Below, piece after piece: positions 1-7,621 of a DNA stretch of 64,000 bases; the first letter of the stretch is position 1; the number at the start of each line of letters is the position of its first letter. The notes below the pieces were generated by a model. It saw only the letters and a program-made list of their open reading frames with translations, had not been told where the DNA came from and made no database searches. The DNA is from an uncultured Alphaproteobacteria bacterium (GTDB lineage Bacteria > Pseudomonadota > Alphaproteobacteria > RF32 > CAG-239). The stretch is taken from positions 138,149 through 202,148 of the forward strand of contig CAKQSV010000002.1 in NCBI GenBank assembly GCA_934273635.1, given 5' to 3'. Both the position numbers and the translations under genes were made by a program.

Positions 1-1
1 C

Positions 2-370
2 GCCCTCAACTATCATATTCATCAGGCTTGCCGCCGGCTCAGACTATGGAACGGCTTTTGCGCCACGGCGGCGGTTATGCTGCGCACCAAAGATTTTAGA
101 GTGGAAAGCGCTAAGATGAAACTGCCTATCGCCACAAACTCAGAGCAGGATATTGCCAAGGCGGCGGCGCAGCTGTTGGAGCAACTGTTCCGCCCGCGGG
201 AGGTTTATCGCAGTACCGGCATTGAGTTGTGCGATTTGAGCTATCAAGACAGTTTTCAACCTTCGCTATTTGATGAAACGCCGCAATTTAAGGACGATAA
301 ACTCAGCCAAGCACTTGACGCGTTGGAAGAAAAGTTTGGCAAAGATATTGTCAAAACCGGATGGCTGTAA
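2..370 (+). CDS. dinB: DNA polymerase IV (Y family), C-terminal fragment
   Basis: The frame is open from base 2, so the gene begins upstream of the window; about 122 residues remain. They match the little-finger domain and C-terminal tail of Y-family translesion polymerases. The stretch STGIELCDLS is the last strand of the domain, and QPSLFD near residue 95 of the fragment fits the QxxLF sliding-clamp binding motif carried on the tail of DinB proteins. The final LDALEEKFGKD helix is typical of alphaproteobacterial DinB. The catalytic palm is outside the window, so UmuC or another Y-family member cannot be fully excluded. It converges on the next gene with only 6 bases between. Confidence 0.7.
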   Translation, partial: ALNYHIHQACRRLRLWNGFCATAAVMLRTKDFRVESAKMKLPIATNSEQDIAKAAAQLLEQLFRPREVYRSTGIELCDLSYQDSFQPSLFDETPQFKDDKLSQALDALEEKFGKDIVKTGWL

Positions 371-376
371 CTTTTT

Positions 377-1000
377 TTAGCGGATAAAATTGGTTTTTTG
401 TTTAGCCGACAGCTGTGGATGCGGCTGATTGTTTTTATCTGACAACGCCAAACTTTTGAGCAGCCATGCCATATTTTGTCCCAAAACAGCCATAGTTTGC
501 AATCCCTCAACATCGCGAGAAACCTCTTCTGGCGTGCGACCGTGCACCATATTCCAATACTGCGACGAAACAACCGGCATATTGTTGACAGTAAAATATT
601 TGTTCAAAACATCTAAAGCCGCCGTTGTTCCGGCTCGGCGAGCCGTTACCACCGCCGCCGCAGGTTTATAAGACAAATATTTGCCGCCGGCGTAAAATAA
701 ACGGTTTAATATCGAAATCAGACGTCCGCTCGGGTGGGCGTAATAAACCGGCGAGCCAAAAACAAAGCCATGCGCTAATTTGGATTTTTCCAACAACTCG
801 TTGGCAATGTCATCGTCAAAAATACAACGCCCCAATTTGGCGCAAGCGCCACAGCCGACACAGTCGCGCACCGCCTTATCCCCCAACCAGACAATCTCAA
901 CATCTATGTTTTCCGCGCGCAGGACATTAGCAACGCCGGTGAGCGCCGTATATGTACACCCATGCTCGTGCGGGCTGCCGTTTATCATCAGAACTTTCAT
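377..1000 (-). CDS. Flavodoxin-fold NAD(P)H-dependent FMN reductase / iron-sulfur flavoprotein-like
   Basis: 207 aa. The N-terminus MKVLMINGSPHEHG is the FMN phosphate-binding loop of the NADPH-dependent FMN reductase family, and FGSPVYYAHPSG is the second flavin-contacting loop. Residues about 47-60 hold DCVGCGACAKLGRC, a four-cysteine cluster of the kind seen in iron-sulfur flavoproteins and related reductases, so a redox role in an anaerobe is plausible. The start is set by GGAGATAACAA just upstream of the ATG. It is monocistronic and its substrate cannot be told. Confidence 0.8.
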   Translation of the reverse strand: MKVLMINGSPHEHGCTYTALTGVANVLRAENIDVEIVWLGDKAVRDCVGCGACAKLGRCIFDDDIANELLEKSKLAHGFVFGSPVYYAHPSGRLISILNRLFYAGGKYLSYKPAAAVVTARRAGTTAALDVLNKYFTVNNMPVVSSQYWNMVHGRTPEEVSRDVEGLQTMAVLGQNMAWLLKSLALSDKNNQPHPQLSAKQKTNFIR

Positions 1001-1060
1001 TTGTTATCTCCTTATCTGGATAACAAAGTAATAAAACTTTGGTAGTTTTCAACCGCGCAT

Positions 1061-1103
1061 AAAAAAAACACCTTATGCGACAAACGTCAACACAAGGTGT
1101 TTT
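1061..1103 (-). terminator. Intrinsic terminator of the 1113-1781 gene
   Basis: Arms AAAACACCTT (1065-1074) and AAGGTGTTTT (1094-1103) pair perfectly. On the minus strand the hairpin is followed by a run of T (plus-strand A run 1061-1068), just past the stop codon at 1113. Confidence 0.75.
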
Positions 1104-1112
1104 AATTGAGCA

Positions 1113-1781
1113 TTACGGCTTGCCAACAATAATGTCGTCATAAATATTAACCGTGTCTCCGACTTCGTAAAAACTAGAAATCAACAACTCGTCTGCCGGC
1201 TGCGACGGATTTTGCGCCACAACACGCACTAAACGAAGTTTGACCCGCGTTGTGTCTGATGACAACGGACGAGCATATAAATAAAGCTCTTTGGTCGCAA
1301 GCATCTTTCCGGTCGGACTGCCGTCATCATAACTATCTTCCGTTTCGCCAATCTTAGTTTGCAACTCCGTCACCACACAAGGCACCGAGTTCAACCACTG
1401 ATAGTTGTCTTGCCAATAATAAACGGCACGAATTCCGGCAGAGAACAGAAATAAAAACAAATACAGCAAGGCTATTTTGCCTCGCGCCGAGTGTTCCCAG
1501 AACATATCGGATTGAAACTCTTGCCACTGTTCCTTAAAGCCACAGAATTGCACCAATAATCCCAATACGGCCAGAGCAGACCAAATCGGCATCCCGTTGT
1601 CAAAACTGCCTTTTACAATCCAATGCGTGGCAATAAAACCACATACCCAAAAGAAAAGGCAATACAGTCCGCTGTGCTTTTTGTTGTGCCAAAATGCCAA
1701 CTGAAAGAAAAAGAACACAATCGAGCAGACAACCGTTATCGTTCCGACAACGATTATCAAAAGATCAAAAAATATGTCCAT
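1113..1781 (-). CDS. Membrane protein of unknown function
   Basis: 222 aa when started at the ATG at 1781; the open frame continues upstream but that extension is low-complexity and runs towards the tRNA. The first ~130 residues contain about four hydrophobic segments (DLLIIVVGTITVVCSIVFFF is the first). The C-terminal ~90 residues are polar and beta-rich and would lie on one side of the membrane, a layout reminiscent of DUF3592-like proteins, which is only a resemblance. No catalytic motif is visible. It has its own terminator and no operon partners. Confidence 0.6.
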   Translation of the reverse strand: MDIFFDLLIIVVGTITVVCSIVFFFFQLAFWHNKKHSGLYCLFFWVCGFIATHWIVKGSFDNGMPIWSALAVLGLLVQFCGFKEQWQEFQSDMFWEHSARGKIALLYLFLFLFSAGIRAVYYWQDNYQWLNSVPCVVTELQTKIGETEDSYDDGSPTGKMLATKELYLYARPLSSDTTRVKLRLVRVVAQNPSQPADELLISSFYEVGDTVNIYDDIIVGKP

Positions 1782-1931
1782 AGAATTAAAAAAATTAATA
1801 ATACAAAAAATTATATAAAAACAGACATATTTGTATAAGTTTTGCGTGATGTTGTCAAGGCGGTTGCCACAAAAAATATAAAGAAAAAAACAAAAAAAAG
1901 CCGACGCACATGACATCGGCTCAGAAAAAAT

Positions 1932-2007
1932 TGGTGGAGCTGAAGGGGATCGAACCCTCGACCTAATGATTGCGAACCATTCGCTCTCCCAACTGAGCTA
2001 CAGCCCC
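1932..2007 (-). tRNA. tRNA-Ala (anticodon CGC)
   Basis: 76 nt including encoded CCA. The minus strand folds into a full cloverleaf: acceptor GGGGCTG/CAGCTCC, anticodon stem AATGG/TCATT with loop TTCGCAA, T arm GAGGGTTCGATCCCCTT. The G3:U70 wobble pair, the alanine identity element, confirms the assignment. CGC reads the GCG codon. Confidence 0.93.
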
Positions 2008-2077
2008 TCAACGCCTCTTACTCTAATAAATTTAAATTTTAAAATCAAGAGGCAATTATGTCCTGTTACCTAAAAAT

Positions 2078-2113
2078 AAAAGGCCTCAAGGTGGTGGCAC
2101 CTGAAAGCCTTTT
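2078..2113 (-). terminator. Hairpin terminator downstream of tRNA-Val
   Basis: Outer arms AAAAGGC (2078-2084) and GCCTTTT (2107-2113) enclose an inner pair AGGTG/CACCT. On the minus strand it follows the tRNA-Val gene and is trailed by TTTTATTTTT. Confidence 0.65.
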
Positions 2114-2119
2114 CTGAAT

Positions 2120-2196
2120 TGGTGGGAGTGGCAAGACTCGAACTTGCGACCTCTACGATGTCAACGTAACGCTCTAACCACCTGAGCTACACACCC
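2120..2196 (-). tRNA. tRNA-Val (anticodon GAC)
   Basis: 77 nt with encoded CCA. Anticodon stem TTACG/CGTAG encloses loop TTGACAT, giving GAC (valine). Acceptor arms GGGTGTG/CACTCCC contain one U-U mismatch at position 4:69. D arm GCTCAGGTGGTTAGAGC and T arm GCAAGTTCGAGTCTTGC are canonical. Confidence 0.92.
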
Positions 2197-2304
2197 ATCA
2201 TCATTGTTCGTTTGGTAAGTTAACCGATTATATTTTAAATGGCAAGAGGTTTTTGATTATTTGTTAATTTTTATTTTTTTGCCAAAATTTTTCCAAAAAA
2301 ACCC

Positions 2305-2333
2305 TTGCATACTCATTTCTTTTGTGGTAGGTT
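2305..2333 (+). promoter_or_regulatory. Possible promoter of the 2381 gene
   Basis: TTGCAT (2305-2310), a 17-base spacer and TAGGTT (2328-2333), about 48 bases before the ATG. The -10 box is weak and no Shine-Dalgarno sequence follows; the leader up to the ATG is almost pure A/T. Confidence 0.35.
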
Positions 2334-2380
2334 CTCCTTATTCACATATTTTTTATTAATTATTTTAAATTTTTTTTCAT

Positions 2381-3295
2381 ATGAGTACAACATTGAATAC
2401 TGTTGAGCGCGATTTTATCGTTGCTGCCGAGTCTTGCTTGCCTGAGAATTTGAGCAAAGACAATGTGATGAACTGCAACATTTCAGTTATCCGCCGCGGA
2501 CAAATCATTGACATGCTTAAGAGCATTAACGTTGAGAAGCGTGCGCACAAATTGCCGGAGGTTAAGGTTGAGGCTTTTCTCAAATTTGCGGAGTATATTC
2601 CTATCCGCGAGGTTGCACAGACCATTGAAGAGTATCCTTTACTGACCAACGAGCAGATTGTTCGCTACTTTGCGTTTGCCGCAGGTGTTACTCCTGATGC
2701 GCTGATTGCCGGCACGCAGATTACACGCCCGATGCTGATTGATCTGGTTCATGAGTTGGAGGCTTATACCGGTTTCAAACTGGCAGCAGAGACTGACGCA
2801 CCACTCTCGTACCTTGACGCACAAAGTGCTGAGACCTTGACGGTTCAGGACATCTGCGACTTCTTCTCTGACGAGCCTGACGCCCGCATTCTGAAGGAGT
2901 TTGACGGCACTGACAACGACACCCCACAGCAAATTCATTTTGACATTGCCAAGGTGCGTTCGGATTGGAGTGCCCGCGGAGACAACTTTGCCGGTTCTCC
3001 GCTGTTCCCGTCAGCTCAAAGCAGTGCTGAGGCTCAGGACGATCACTTCAAGTACAACGCTAAGCACGCCGTGCTATCCATTATGGCGGTTAAGAGCTAT
3101 CTGGCGGCGTCTTGCGGTGTTGACAGTTCGGAGCTGAACGAAGACATGCCTATCAAGTGGCTTCAGGTCGGCGACGTTGATCACTTCACGATTGTCAGTT
3201 GGATTGAAGGTCTCTTCGACACCAAGCTGACTTCTGCTTTCCTTGAGCAACACAGAGTCAGTGACTTGTTGAGTGCAGTGCTTCCGCGCATGTAG
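2381..3295 (+). CDS. Unknown protein with acyl-carrier-like repeat units lacking the carrier serine
   Basis: 304 aa, cytosolic, no signal peptide. I do not recognise the family, but residues about 236-301 align by eye with acyl carrier protein over its whole length: VKSYLAASCGVDSSEL matches helix 1, SWIEGLFDTKL matches the helix 2 motif ending in EEEFDTEI, and HRVSDLLSAVL matches the last helix. The position of the phosphopantetheine serine (DSLD) is GDVD, so Ser is replaced by Asp. Residues about 91-162 look like a second copy (HELEAYTGFKL, LTVQDICDFF), and 11-84 may be a third. It therefore cannot be a normal carrier. There is no Shine-Dalgarno before the ATG; the leader reads AT-rich to ATTTTTTTTCAT. 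It is monocistronic with its own terminator. Coding status is firm; the fold is an inference. Confidence 0.7.
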   Translation: MSTTLNTVERDFIVAAESCLPENLSKDNVMNCNISVIRRGQIIDMLKSINVEKRAHKLPEVKVEAFLKFAEYIPIREVAQTIEEYPLLTNEQIVRYFAFAAGVTPDALIAGTQITRPMLIDLVHELEAYTGFKLAAETDAPLSYLDAQSAETLTVQDICDFFSDEPDARILKEFDGTDNDTPQQIHFDIAKVRSDWSARGDNFAGSPLFPSAQSSAEAQDDHFKYNAKHAVLSIMAVKSYLAASCGVDSSELNEDMPIKWLQVGDVDHFTIVSWIEGLFDTKLTSAFLEQHRVSDLLSAVLPRM

Positions 3296-3321
3296 AGCTT
3301 TTGTTCTTGTACTTTTTAATG

Positions 3322-3356
3322 AGAGTCGAAACTTTAAGGTTTCGACTCTTTTTTTG
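3322..3356 (+). terminator. Intrinsic terminator
   Basis: Perfect 11-bp stem AGAGTCGAAAC (3322-3332) / GTTTCGACTCT (3339-3349) followed by seven T, 26 bases after the 2381 gene. Confidence 0.9.
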
Positions 3357-3421
3357 TGCGCATTAAAACATCTTAAAAGATTTTGCCATATACTGCTCGA
3401 CAGAAAAAAAGGAACAAAACA

Positions 3422-4822
3422 ATGATAAAAACTTTGGCTCTCTGTTTGCATATGAGTTTGCTCGGTGTCGCCGTACACTCACGAATATTTACGGACACTT
3501 ACGAATTTTCGGGCATTTTGATTTTTTTATATTCGTTGTTTTTTTGGCTGGCCGTGATTGGCAGGCACAAGTTGTGCAACCTGTTGTGGCTGACAACCGC
3601 GCATTTCTTTTTTTGGATTTTGTTGCTTTATCATCAATTTTTTCAAGACGCGTTGAGTCTTACTACTCTCAAGCTGCAATACGGCGAAGGTCTGCACGCC
3701 GCCGCCAACGCGCCGATATTGCTTGTTGCGCCGACAATGGCTAAAGTTGTTCTGTTCAGCTTGGTGATGGTGATTATTGTTATCATTAAAGTCTCTTTTG
3801 TTCCGTTGAGGACAAGTTGGCGGTTGATCGCCGCCGGCTTGTTAGGCGTATTATGCTCGGCTAATTGGTATTATTATCAGTCTGATGTTTTTTCGCAGGC
3901 GGAATTTAACTTTAAGGCGAGATATTTCGGTTACCCCAGCGCTTGGCAATACGAACTGACGGCATTTGCCGACAAGAACCAGTTGTATGACAAGCTCAAC
4001 AACAGCAACCAAATTAAAACTTATGACGAATTTAACCATATCGGCAAGGCTGACAACATCTATATCATCCAAGCCGAAAGCCTTGATTATAATGCTATTA
4101 ACAGCGGCGCTATGCCTTTTTTGCAAAGTATGACCACGCGCGGAGCATTTTATAAAATCAGACCGCATGACAAAAAGTCTTCCGCCAACTCCGATTTTTT
4201 TGTTTTAACCTCGCAGGCGTTTTACAACCACAGTTTCAGCGTGATTTATAAACTGATTAAACCGGATTATTACCGCGCGCACCCAACAATAGCGCAACGT
4301 CTCAAGGACGAGGGATATCACACCGCTTTTTATCACGGCAACATCGGCAGTTTCTTCAACCGACGTCCGCATATTGAAAACATGGGTTTTGACAAGATTG
4401 CTTTTGAAGAAGAGCTAAAACAACACTATTCTTTGGGCTCTTGGGGCGTTGACGACCAAAATGTCGCCGATTTTATCACGCAAGAACCGCGCCACGATAA
4501 AAACTTTTATTTTTGGATTACACTCAGTATGCACTACGACTTTGACCTCGGCTTGAAATATAAGCATTTTATTGCTCAGCCGCAAACACTGCGCGAAAAA
4601 TATTTGAACTGCGCCAATTATACCGACGGGGCGTTGCAAAAGCTGTTTGAACACGCGCCTCAGGACTCATTGTTTATTATTTATTCCGATCACGACAGTG
4701 AAACCTCTGACAACGCGGCGACGGTGTTGTTACTCTATCACAAAAGCAAAGATTTTAAACAACACGGAGAAATTGTCGTCGGGGATGTGCCGATGATTAT
4801 ACGACAGATTGTTTTGCAATAG
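3422..4822 (+). CDS. LtaS/OpgB-like sulfatase-fold membrane phosphotransferase
   Basis: 466 aa from the ATG at 3422, which has AGGAAC upstream; an in-frame ATG at 3383 lacks a ribosome site. Residues 1-150 carry four or five membrane segments; the remainder is an alkaline-phosphatase-superfamily domain facing the periplasm. Motifs seen: IIQAESLD (metal-binding Glu219), SSANSDFF (253-260, nucleophile loop), FYHGN, SWGVDD and YSDHDSE (metal ligands near 437). Family members move phosphoglycerol or phosphoethanolamine onto envelope glycans or lipids. In LtaS the nucleophile is a Thr in a KTSD context; here the loop has only Ser and Asn. The substrate is unknown. Confidence 0.75.
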   Translation: MIKTLALCLHMSLLGVAVHSRIFTDTYEFSGILIFLYSLFFWLAVIGRHKLCNLLWLTTAHFFFWILLLYHQFFQDALSLTTLKLQYGEGLHAAANAPILLVAPTMAKVVLFSLVMVIIVIIKVSFVPLRTSWRLIAAGLLGVLCSANWYYYQSDVFSQAEFNFKARYFGYPSAWQYELTAFADKNQLYDKLNNSNQIKTYDEFNHIGKADNIYIIQAESLDYNAINSGAMPFLQSMTTRGAFYKIRPHDKKSSANSDFFVLTSQAFYNHSFSVIYKLIKPDYYRAHPTIAQRLKDEGYHTAFYHGNIGSFFNRRPHIENMGFDKIAFEEELKQHYSLGSWGVDDQNVADFITQEPRHDKNFYFWITLSMHYDFDLGLKYKHFIAQPQTLREKYLNCANYTDGALQKLFEHAPQDSLFIIYSDHDSETSDNAATVLLLYHKSKDFKQHGEIVVGDVPMIIRQIVLQ

Positions 4823-4895
4823 GGCATTATCGAAAATTTAATCTTTTCATGATAGGTTGAATACAGATTGAACGTTCGGACGGAGCAAAGGTTTT

Positions 4896-5780
4896 ATGTC
4901 GCAAAATCACGTTGATTTCAGAGTTGATTATAAAAAGATTAAGGTTTTTGATGAAGCCAACACCGATAATATTGCTTATCCGTTGGTTTTGTCGGTTCCG
5001 CATAAAGGACAAATTTTTCCCGAAGAATTTATGCAGGCGACCTCCATGAGCCGCAACGAACTGCGCAAGAACGAAGACGCTTTTGTCGACGAGTTGGTTA
5101 TGGAGGCATCTAATCAGGGGATTCCGATGATTGCCATGAACGTAGCGCGCTCGTTTATTGATGTCAACCGCGACAAAATGGAAATTGACCCGACCATGTT
5201 CTATAACTATCCCAACCCCGAGCCGTCAATGGGGCGGCGTTGTCGATTGGGATTGGGGGTTATTCATCGCATTACCGCCAAAAATCACCCCATTTATAAC
5301 GGACTGTTGGACTACGAAGAGGCAAAAGAGCGTTTTGATAAAGTCTATGACGCTTATCACAAGCGTTTGCAACAGCTGATTGACAAATGCCTGCAAAAAT
5401 TCGGTCGCTGTTTTGTGCTCGACTGCCACTCCATGCCCTCGGAAATCTGCTCGCTGTTGCAAGACACGCAAAAAATCGACTTTTGTCTCGGCACCCTGTT
5501 TGACCAAAGCTGTCCGGAAGAAATGCACGGCTTTTTCAAAAAAGGTTTGGAAGAAAAAGATTATTATGTTTCAGATAATTGCCCTTATTCCGGTGCATAT
5601 ATCACATTTAATTATTGCCAACCCCGCCGCAAAATTTATACCATGCAGATGGAGGTTAATCGCGGGCTGTATATGAGTGAACGCACCTACAAAAAAAAGG
5701 CTTGTTTTTCAGACGTTTGCTCGAATATTTCTCAGAATATTATTAGTTTTGCCAATTTTTTACTGGATTTTGAAAAATAA
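4896..5780 (+). CDS. N-formylglutamate amidohydrolase family protein
   Basis: 294 aa, cytosolic. It matches the FGase family, which hydrolyses N-formylglutamate (or N-formyl amino acids) to glutamate and formate in histidine breakdown. Visible motifs are LSVPHKGQIFP near residue 30, SFIDVNRD (conserved Arg-Asp), and VLDCHSMPS (metal-binding His). No other hut gene lies nearby, so a general deformylase or amidase role is equally possible. It stands alone, 73 bases after the sulfatase-fold gene. Confidence 0.82.
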   Translation: MSQNHVDFRVDYKKIKVFDEANTDNIAYPLVLSVPHKGQIFPEEFMQATSMSRNELRKNEDAFVDELVMEASNQGIPMIAMNVARSFIDVNRDKMEIDPTMFYNYPNPEPSMGRRCRLGLGVIHRITAKNHPIYNGLLDYEEAKERFDKVYDAYHKRLQQLIDKCLQKFGRCFVLDCHSMPSEICSLLQDTQKIDFCLGTLFDQSCPEEMHGFFKKGLEEKDYYVSDNCPYSGAYITFNYCQPRRKIYTMQMEVNRGLYMSERTYKKKACFSDVCSNISQNIISFANFLLDFEK

Positions 5781-5811
5781 TTATGTTATACACCTTTCGG
5801 CTTTATATGAG

Positions 5812-5852
5812 AAAGCGGTCGTTAGTTTGACCGTATGAGAGCTTTAATTTTT
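5812..5852 (+). terminator. Weak hairpin terminator
   Basis: Nested arms AAAGC/GCTTT and CGGTC/GACCG, followed by AATTTTTT, 32 bases past the N-formylglutamate amidohydrolase stop. Confidence 0.4.
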
Positions 5853-5985
5853 TAGATGATGCAATTATATAATTAAGGCTTTTTGTATTAACCGACCTCA
5901 AAATATTTTTTTGTTGTCTGCCGTGAAGCAAGCTGAAATCTGTGTAAATGAGGGATTCTTGTGGCAGTTTTGAGGGATGAGAGGG

Positions 5986-6786
5986 ATGCGTTTTTTCGTA
6001 TCGAAAAATTTAATGTTTTTATTAATTATGCTGCTGATATTGCTGCAGCCGTTTTTTGTGTCGGCGACTATCAACACAAACAATGTTGATACGGCTCATC
6101 TCTGCCTTAAGGCAACCCAGACCGTGGAAAAACAGTACAATATCAAAAGGCATCTGCTCACGACAATTTCAAGTGTTGAATCGGGTCGTTGGCATGAGGA
6201 AACTCAACAAAAATTAGCTTGGCCGTGGACGCTGAACGCGCAAGGGAAAGGGTATTTTTTCAATACCAAGGCCGAGGCCGTGCAAAAGGTTCGCGAACTG
6301 CAGGCGCAAGGCGTTAAAAGTATTGACGTCGGCTGTATGCAGGTGAATTTGTCTTATCACGGGCATGAGTTTGCCAGCATTGAAGAGGCGTTTGACCCCG
6401 TGCGCAACGTGGAATATGCGGCAAAGTTTTTGAACAATTTGTATGAAAACAACAATCACGACTGGTTGAAGGCCGCTATGGCTTATCACTCAACCTCGCC
6501 GGACAAAGCCAGCAAGTATCGCAAAAAGATTGTTGAAGCGTTTGAAACGGTTAAAACCGCGCAAAAAGATTTTACCTCGTCTTTGCGAGATAAAAAACAA
6601 ATCGCGGAAATTAAGGTCAAGCCGCAAGCCGAGAAAATTTCTTTAGCTAAAGCCAAGCTTGTTTCAAAGGCGCGACAGGCTCAGATTGCGAAGAGAGCCA
6701 ACAAACCTCAGCTTGATGTTAAGGCTTGGCGCGAGGCAAAATTGGAAGAGTACCGCGTGCAAAAACTGATGGCGCGCAAATACTAA
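5986..6786 (+). CDS. Exported lytic transglycosylase (SLT domain)
   Basis: 266 aa from the ATG at 5986; GAGGG nine bases upstream favours it over the ATG at 5977. An N-terminal hydrophobic signal segment (LMFLLIMLLILLQPFFVSA) directs export. Residues about 50-180 are a soluble lytic transglycosylase domain: catalytic Glu in SSVESGRW, then the motifs DVGCMQVNL and AMAYHS. The enzyme cleaves the MurNAc-GlcNAc bond of peptidoglycan. The C-terminal ~90 residues are Lys/Arg/Ala-rich and helical, with no known domain. The thioesterase gene follows 24 bases later. Confidence 0.85.
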   Translation: MRFFVSKNLMFLLIMLLILLQPFFVSATINTNNVDTAHLCLKATQTVEKQYNIKRHLLTTISSVESGRWHEETQQKLAWPWTLNAQGKGYFFNTKAEAVQKVRELQAQGVKSIDVGCMQVNLSYHGHEFASIEEAFDPVRNVEYAAKFLNNLYENNNHDWLKAAMAYHSTSPDKASKYRKKIVEAFETVKTAQKDFTSSLRDKKQIAEIKVKPQAEKISLAKAKLVSKARQAQIAKRANKPQLDVKAWREAKLEEYRVQKLMARKY

Positions 6787-6810
6787 ACGAGCAAAAGAGG
6801 CGACCCCGTG

Positions 6811-7542
6811 ATGGAAAAATTTGTGAAAAGTTACCAAATCCGCAGTTATGAGTGCGACAAACACCGGCAGTTGCGTTTGTTGACACTGATGAATATTTTG
6901 CAGGATATGGCAGACACTCACGCCGACCGTTTGGGTTTGGGCTATGACTTTTGCCGGAGTAAAAAACTCGCATGGGTGGCCGGCGCTTATCACATCAAAA
7001 TAGAGCGGATGCCGCAGTTGCATGAGCAAATAGAGGTCACAACCTGGCCTAGCGAAGAGCTCAAATTGGCGGCTATCCGCGACTATGAAATTAAGGACGC
7101 GCAAGGCAAGATATTGGTCAGCGCCTCGACGCAATGGGTTTTGATTAATTTTGAGACCAAACGTCCGGTGGCATTGCGCGGCAATCTTCCTAGCTATGAA
7201 ATAGTCACCCAAAAGGCCGACAACTTCTCATTTGGCAAAATTGCCCTACCCGAGAATTTTGATATTTGCAAAAAATTTGAGGTGCGTTTTGACGATATAG
7301 ACGTCAACAACCATGTTAATAACGCGGTTTATCCGCTATGGGCAAGCGAAGCCGCCGATAATGATTTTCGCCTCAGCCACAACCTGAAAGAAGTTGAGAT
7401 ATACTTCAAAAAACCGGCGCTCTACGGTGACACAGTCTTATCAAAAGCGAGTTTTGAGGGCAAAACTTCGTGGCATAAAATAGAATCCGAGGACGAAACC
7501 AAAGAGTTGGCGCGCGCCCGACTGGTATGGGAAAAAGTATAA
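6811..7542 (+). CDS. Acyl-ACP thioesterase (FatA-like double hot dog)
   Basis: 243 aa. AAAGAGG lies upstream; a GTG at 6808, in the same frame, could also start it. The protein matches acyl-[acyl-carrier-protein] thioesterases of the plant FatA/bacterial type: N-terminal hot-dog with SYECDKHRQLRLLTLMNIL, WVLINFETKRP in the middle, and the C-terminal hot-dog signature DIDVNNHVNNAVYPLW with the Asn/His catalytic pair. It would release free fatty acids from ACP in the cytosol. Confidence 0.88.
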   Translation: MEKFVKSYQIRSYECDKHRQLRLLTLMNILQDMADTHADRLGLGYDFCRSKKLAWVAGAYHIKIERMPQLHEQIEVTTWPSEELKLAAIRDYEIKDAQGKILVSASTQWVLINFETKRPVALRGNLPSYEIVTQKADNFSFGKIALPENFDICKKFEVRFDDIDVNNHVNNAVYPLWASEAADNDFRLSHNLKEVEIYFKKPALYGDTVLSKASFEGKTSWHKIESEDETKELARARLVWEKV

Positions 7543-7557
7543 GTTCGGTTTATTTCG

Positions 7558-7585
7558 TTGTAAAAAATATTTTATCAAGTATAAT
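7558..7585 (+). promoter_or_regulatory. Sigma-70-type promoter for the M16-ispH-rnhA operon
   Basis: TTGTAA (7558-7563), 16-base spacer, consensus TATAAT (7580-7585), 36 bases before the ATG at 7622, which has a strong AAGGAAGGGGG ribosome site. Confidence 0.7.
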
Positions 7586-7621
7586 ACCCCAAGATTTTAA
7601 CCACAAGGAAGGGGGTGTTTT

